From NCBI GenBank assembly GCA_026416515.1, contig JAOAEZ010000010.1:1-34737 (forward strand): a stretch of DNA of 34,737 nt, written 5' to 3'. Origin of the DNA: Hydrogenophilus sp. Lineage in GTDB: Bacteria; Pseudomonadota; Gammaproteobacteria; Burkholderiales; Rhodocyclaceae. The position numbers and the translations under genes are program-made. Positions 33,222 to 34,737 of this stretch are shown here, piece by piece (position 1 is the first letter of the stretch; every line of letters begins with the position of its first letter). Under the pieces are notes generated by a model. The model was not told the origin of the DNA. It was given only the letters and a program-made list of their open reading frames with translations, and made no database searches.

Positions 33222-34486
33222 GCGATGTGTGGGGCGCCGCTGGGTTGGTGCTGGTGGTGGTGGGGATGGCTATGGCGGCAGCATGGTGGTTGTTGGCGCG
33301 CGATGCGCGCCGCGAGCGGCGCAGTGTGCGGCAGATTATCGCCCGCAATCAGGAGATCGAGGGCGATCCCTTCCGGTTCGGGGCTGTAGTTTGGCCGATT
33401 TTGGCAGAGGCAGGGTTCGAGGGGTTGGTGATCGAGTGGCGATGGTTCGGGGCGGAGGGAGAGGAGGTGTGGGGAAGGGCGGTAGGAGAGAAGCGGTGTT
33501 TTGAGGTGGCAACAAAAGAGGCAGGGGCTTCTTTGCACTTTTTTCGCCGCCATTGGCGGGGAGAGGTGGGGTACTTCGCGGTGGGAATTGCGCGAGTAGC
33601 TGCTTTGGTATTGGAGCAGAATGTGTGGCGGCGGGTGGCTGAGGCTCAGGGAGCTTTGGTGCGGTGGAAGGAGAGCGCGATTGCGGTGGGGCATGATGTT
33701 AAGAATTTAGCCCATTTTGTTTCGTTGATTGCGGCGTGGCGGACGGCGATGGCGACGCGAGGATATGGAGGAGAGGGGGTAGTAGAGGAGCTGTGGCAGG
33801 GGTTGGATGCAGCGCTGCCAGCGGCGTTGGCGCGGGCAAGACGAGTGCAACGGGTGCTGGCTGCGTTTGCAGGGGGAGGAGAGGAGCGGAGCGTAGAGTG
33901 GAGGGGAAGAGAAAAGCTGTTGGGGAGGATAGCCAAAAAGGTGTTGAGAGAGGCAGCGTCGCAGAACGGGTTGGAGCTGCTCTGGGATTCAGAGGAGAGG
34001 GGGAAGAGAAGGGAAGAAAACGAGCGAGGAGAAGAGAGCGCGGAGAAAGGGGAGAGGGTAGGAAAGGAAAAGAATCAAGAGAGAGAAGAAAAAAAAGAGA
34101 GGGGTGAAGAAGAGGCTCTATTAGAGGTATTTGAGCCTATTCTAGATAATGTGGCGCGCCATGCGCCACCCCAACTACGGCGAGTAAGGGCAGCCGTGAG
34201 GGTTTTCGGGGGAGAAGGGGTGGAGGTGCTGATGCGAATTCCAGTGCGGGGGAGAATAGGGACAGGGGAAATAGCGCGGTGGTGCGAGCCGATGGGGGGG
34301 TTGCGGACGGGACGAGGATATGGGTTGGGGTGGTATCAGGCTCGCTTGGCGGCGGAGCGATGTGGGGGAAGTTTGCGAATGGTGGTGGGAGATGAGGAGG
34401 TGCAGGTGGCGTTTCGAGTGACCACGGGAGATGGAGAGATAGCGATGAATGAAAACGGTAGGGATGAGCTAGCGGGTGGAAGGTGA
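33218..34486 (+). CDS. Sensor histidine kinase, PrsK-like
   Basis: The 422-residue kinase has one N-terminal membrane helix (about 6-26) and a sensor-like region (about 45-135) of unknown type. The H-box is AVGHDVKNLAHFVSLIA with phosphorylatable His159. The N-box is VFEPILDNVARHA (Asn311), and the G-box is TGRGYGLGWYQARLAAERCG near 364-383. GHDxKNL is the form seen in PrsK-like kinases. Between the phosphoacceptor helices and the N-box is a Lys/Glu/Arg-rich insert (about 258-299) encoded by a purine-rich run. The ATG overlaps the response-regulator stop (ATGA), so the two likely form a cognate pair. The C-terminal 20 residues are not conserved. Confidence 0.85.
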   Translation: MSDVWGAAGLVLVVVGMAMAAAWWLLARDARRERRSVRQIIARNQEIEGDPFRFGAVVWPILAEAGFEGLVIEWRWFGAEGEEVWGRAVGEKRCFEVATKEAGASLHFFRRHWRGEVGYFAVGIARVAALVLEQNVWRRVAEAQGALVRWKESAIAVGHDVKNLAHFVSLIAAWRTAMATRGYGGEGVVEELWQGLDAALPAALARARRVQRVLAAFAGGGEERSVEWRGREKLLGRIAKKVLREAASQNGLELLWDSEERGKRREENERGEESAEKGERVGKEKNQEREEKKERGEEEALLEVFEPILDNVARHAPPQLRRVRAAVRVFGGEGVEVLMRIPVRGRIGTGEIARWCEPMGGLRTGRGYGLGWYQARLAAERCGGSLRMVVGDEEVQVAFRVTTGDGEIAMNENGRDELAGGR

Positions 34487-34737
34487 GGGAATGATTAAGA
34501 AGGGATCGGGGAATGGCGAGAGGGGAAAGAAGGAAATAAGGGGATCGTGGCGGGGGAGTCATGGAGAAGGGAGAAGAGGGTAGATGCGGTGGTGCACCGC
34601 CGAGTGGAGCATTTGGGGAGGGAAGAAGGAGCGATGGAAAGAGGGGAGGATCGATCTCGCCGTTTGAGGGGTAAGGTATTCAACGGTGGAGGTGGAGGGG
34701 GTTTTGGGGTGGGGTGGTGGCGGCGAGGAGGCGTTGG
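34487..34737. other. Terminal 251 bases without a convincing gene
   Basis: The tail is extremely purine-rich on the + strand. An ATG at 34491 opens only 30 codons. A frame open from about 34499 to the window edge has a GTG at 34547 and could be the start of another gene (first residues MAGESWRREKRVDAVVHRRV), with no recognisable domain. GCGGTG/CACCGC near 34587 can form a small hairpin. I see no terminator, tRNA or repeat. Confidence 0.4.

Overview
The window is about 60 % G+C by eye, almost fully coding, and lacks rRNA, tRNA, insertion sequences and CRISPR arrays. The gene families (CheW/R/B/D, a class I DAHP synthase, Mfd, an MSHA-type pilus locus with a c-di-GMP-binding ATPase) point to a motile Gram-negative proteobacterium. 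A betaproteobacterium is my best guess; no phylogenetic marker settles it.

Region 1 (1-3238, + strand) is the end of a chemotaxis operon: the last codons of a methyl-accepting chemotaxis protein, then cheW, cheR, cheB and cheD, tightly packed. Region 2 (3250-11365, - strand) reads right to left as amrB-amrA-amrS (the AmmeMemoRadiSam trio), mfd, aroG and serB. The gaps are short or the genes overlap, so one long transcript is plausible.

Region 3 (11570-29250, + strand) is an MSHA-type pilus locus. After a 204-bp divergent intergenic region comes a 2223-residue MshQ-like secreted protein with LamG, Calx-beta, lectin-like and DUF6701-like parts. It is followed by minor pseudopilin genes (mshC-, mshD-, mshO- and mshP-like), a PilT retraction ATPase, the inner-membrane assembly proteins (mshI-, pilN-, mshJ- and mshK-like), the MshE ATPase with two c-di-GMP-type N-terminal motifs, and the MshG platform protein. 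Last come two almost identical major pilin genes, each followed by the same intrinsic terminator. The order Q-C-D-O-P-pilT-I-N-J-K-E-G-A-A differs from the Vibrio order, and no secretin (MshL), MshM, MshN or MshB gene is visible.

Region 4 (29250-34486, + strand) starts at the stop codon of the second pilin gene. It holds five genes that overlap in series by TGATG or ATGA: an unknown 88-codon ORF whose first codons contain the pilin terminator, a SAM-dependent methyltransferase-like protein, a TPR/O-GlcNAc-transferase-like (SPINDLY) glycosyltransferase, a REC-HTH response regulator and a PrsK-like histidine kinase. I infer a pilin-linked modification and signalling module expressed by read-through from mshA2. 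The last 251 bases contain no convincing gene.

The most interesting points are the homogenised pilin pair with an abrupt identity boundary, the terminator inside the start of the downstream coupled operon, the coupling of an OGT-type glycosyltransferase and a two-component system to MSHA pilin genes, the duplicated LamG-Calx-beta modules of the MshQ-like adhesin, and purine-rich charged inserts in three otherwise unrelated proteins.
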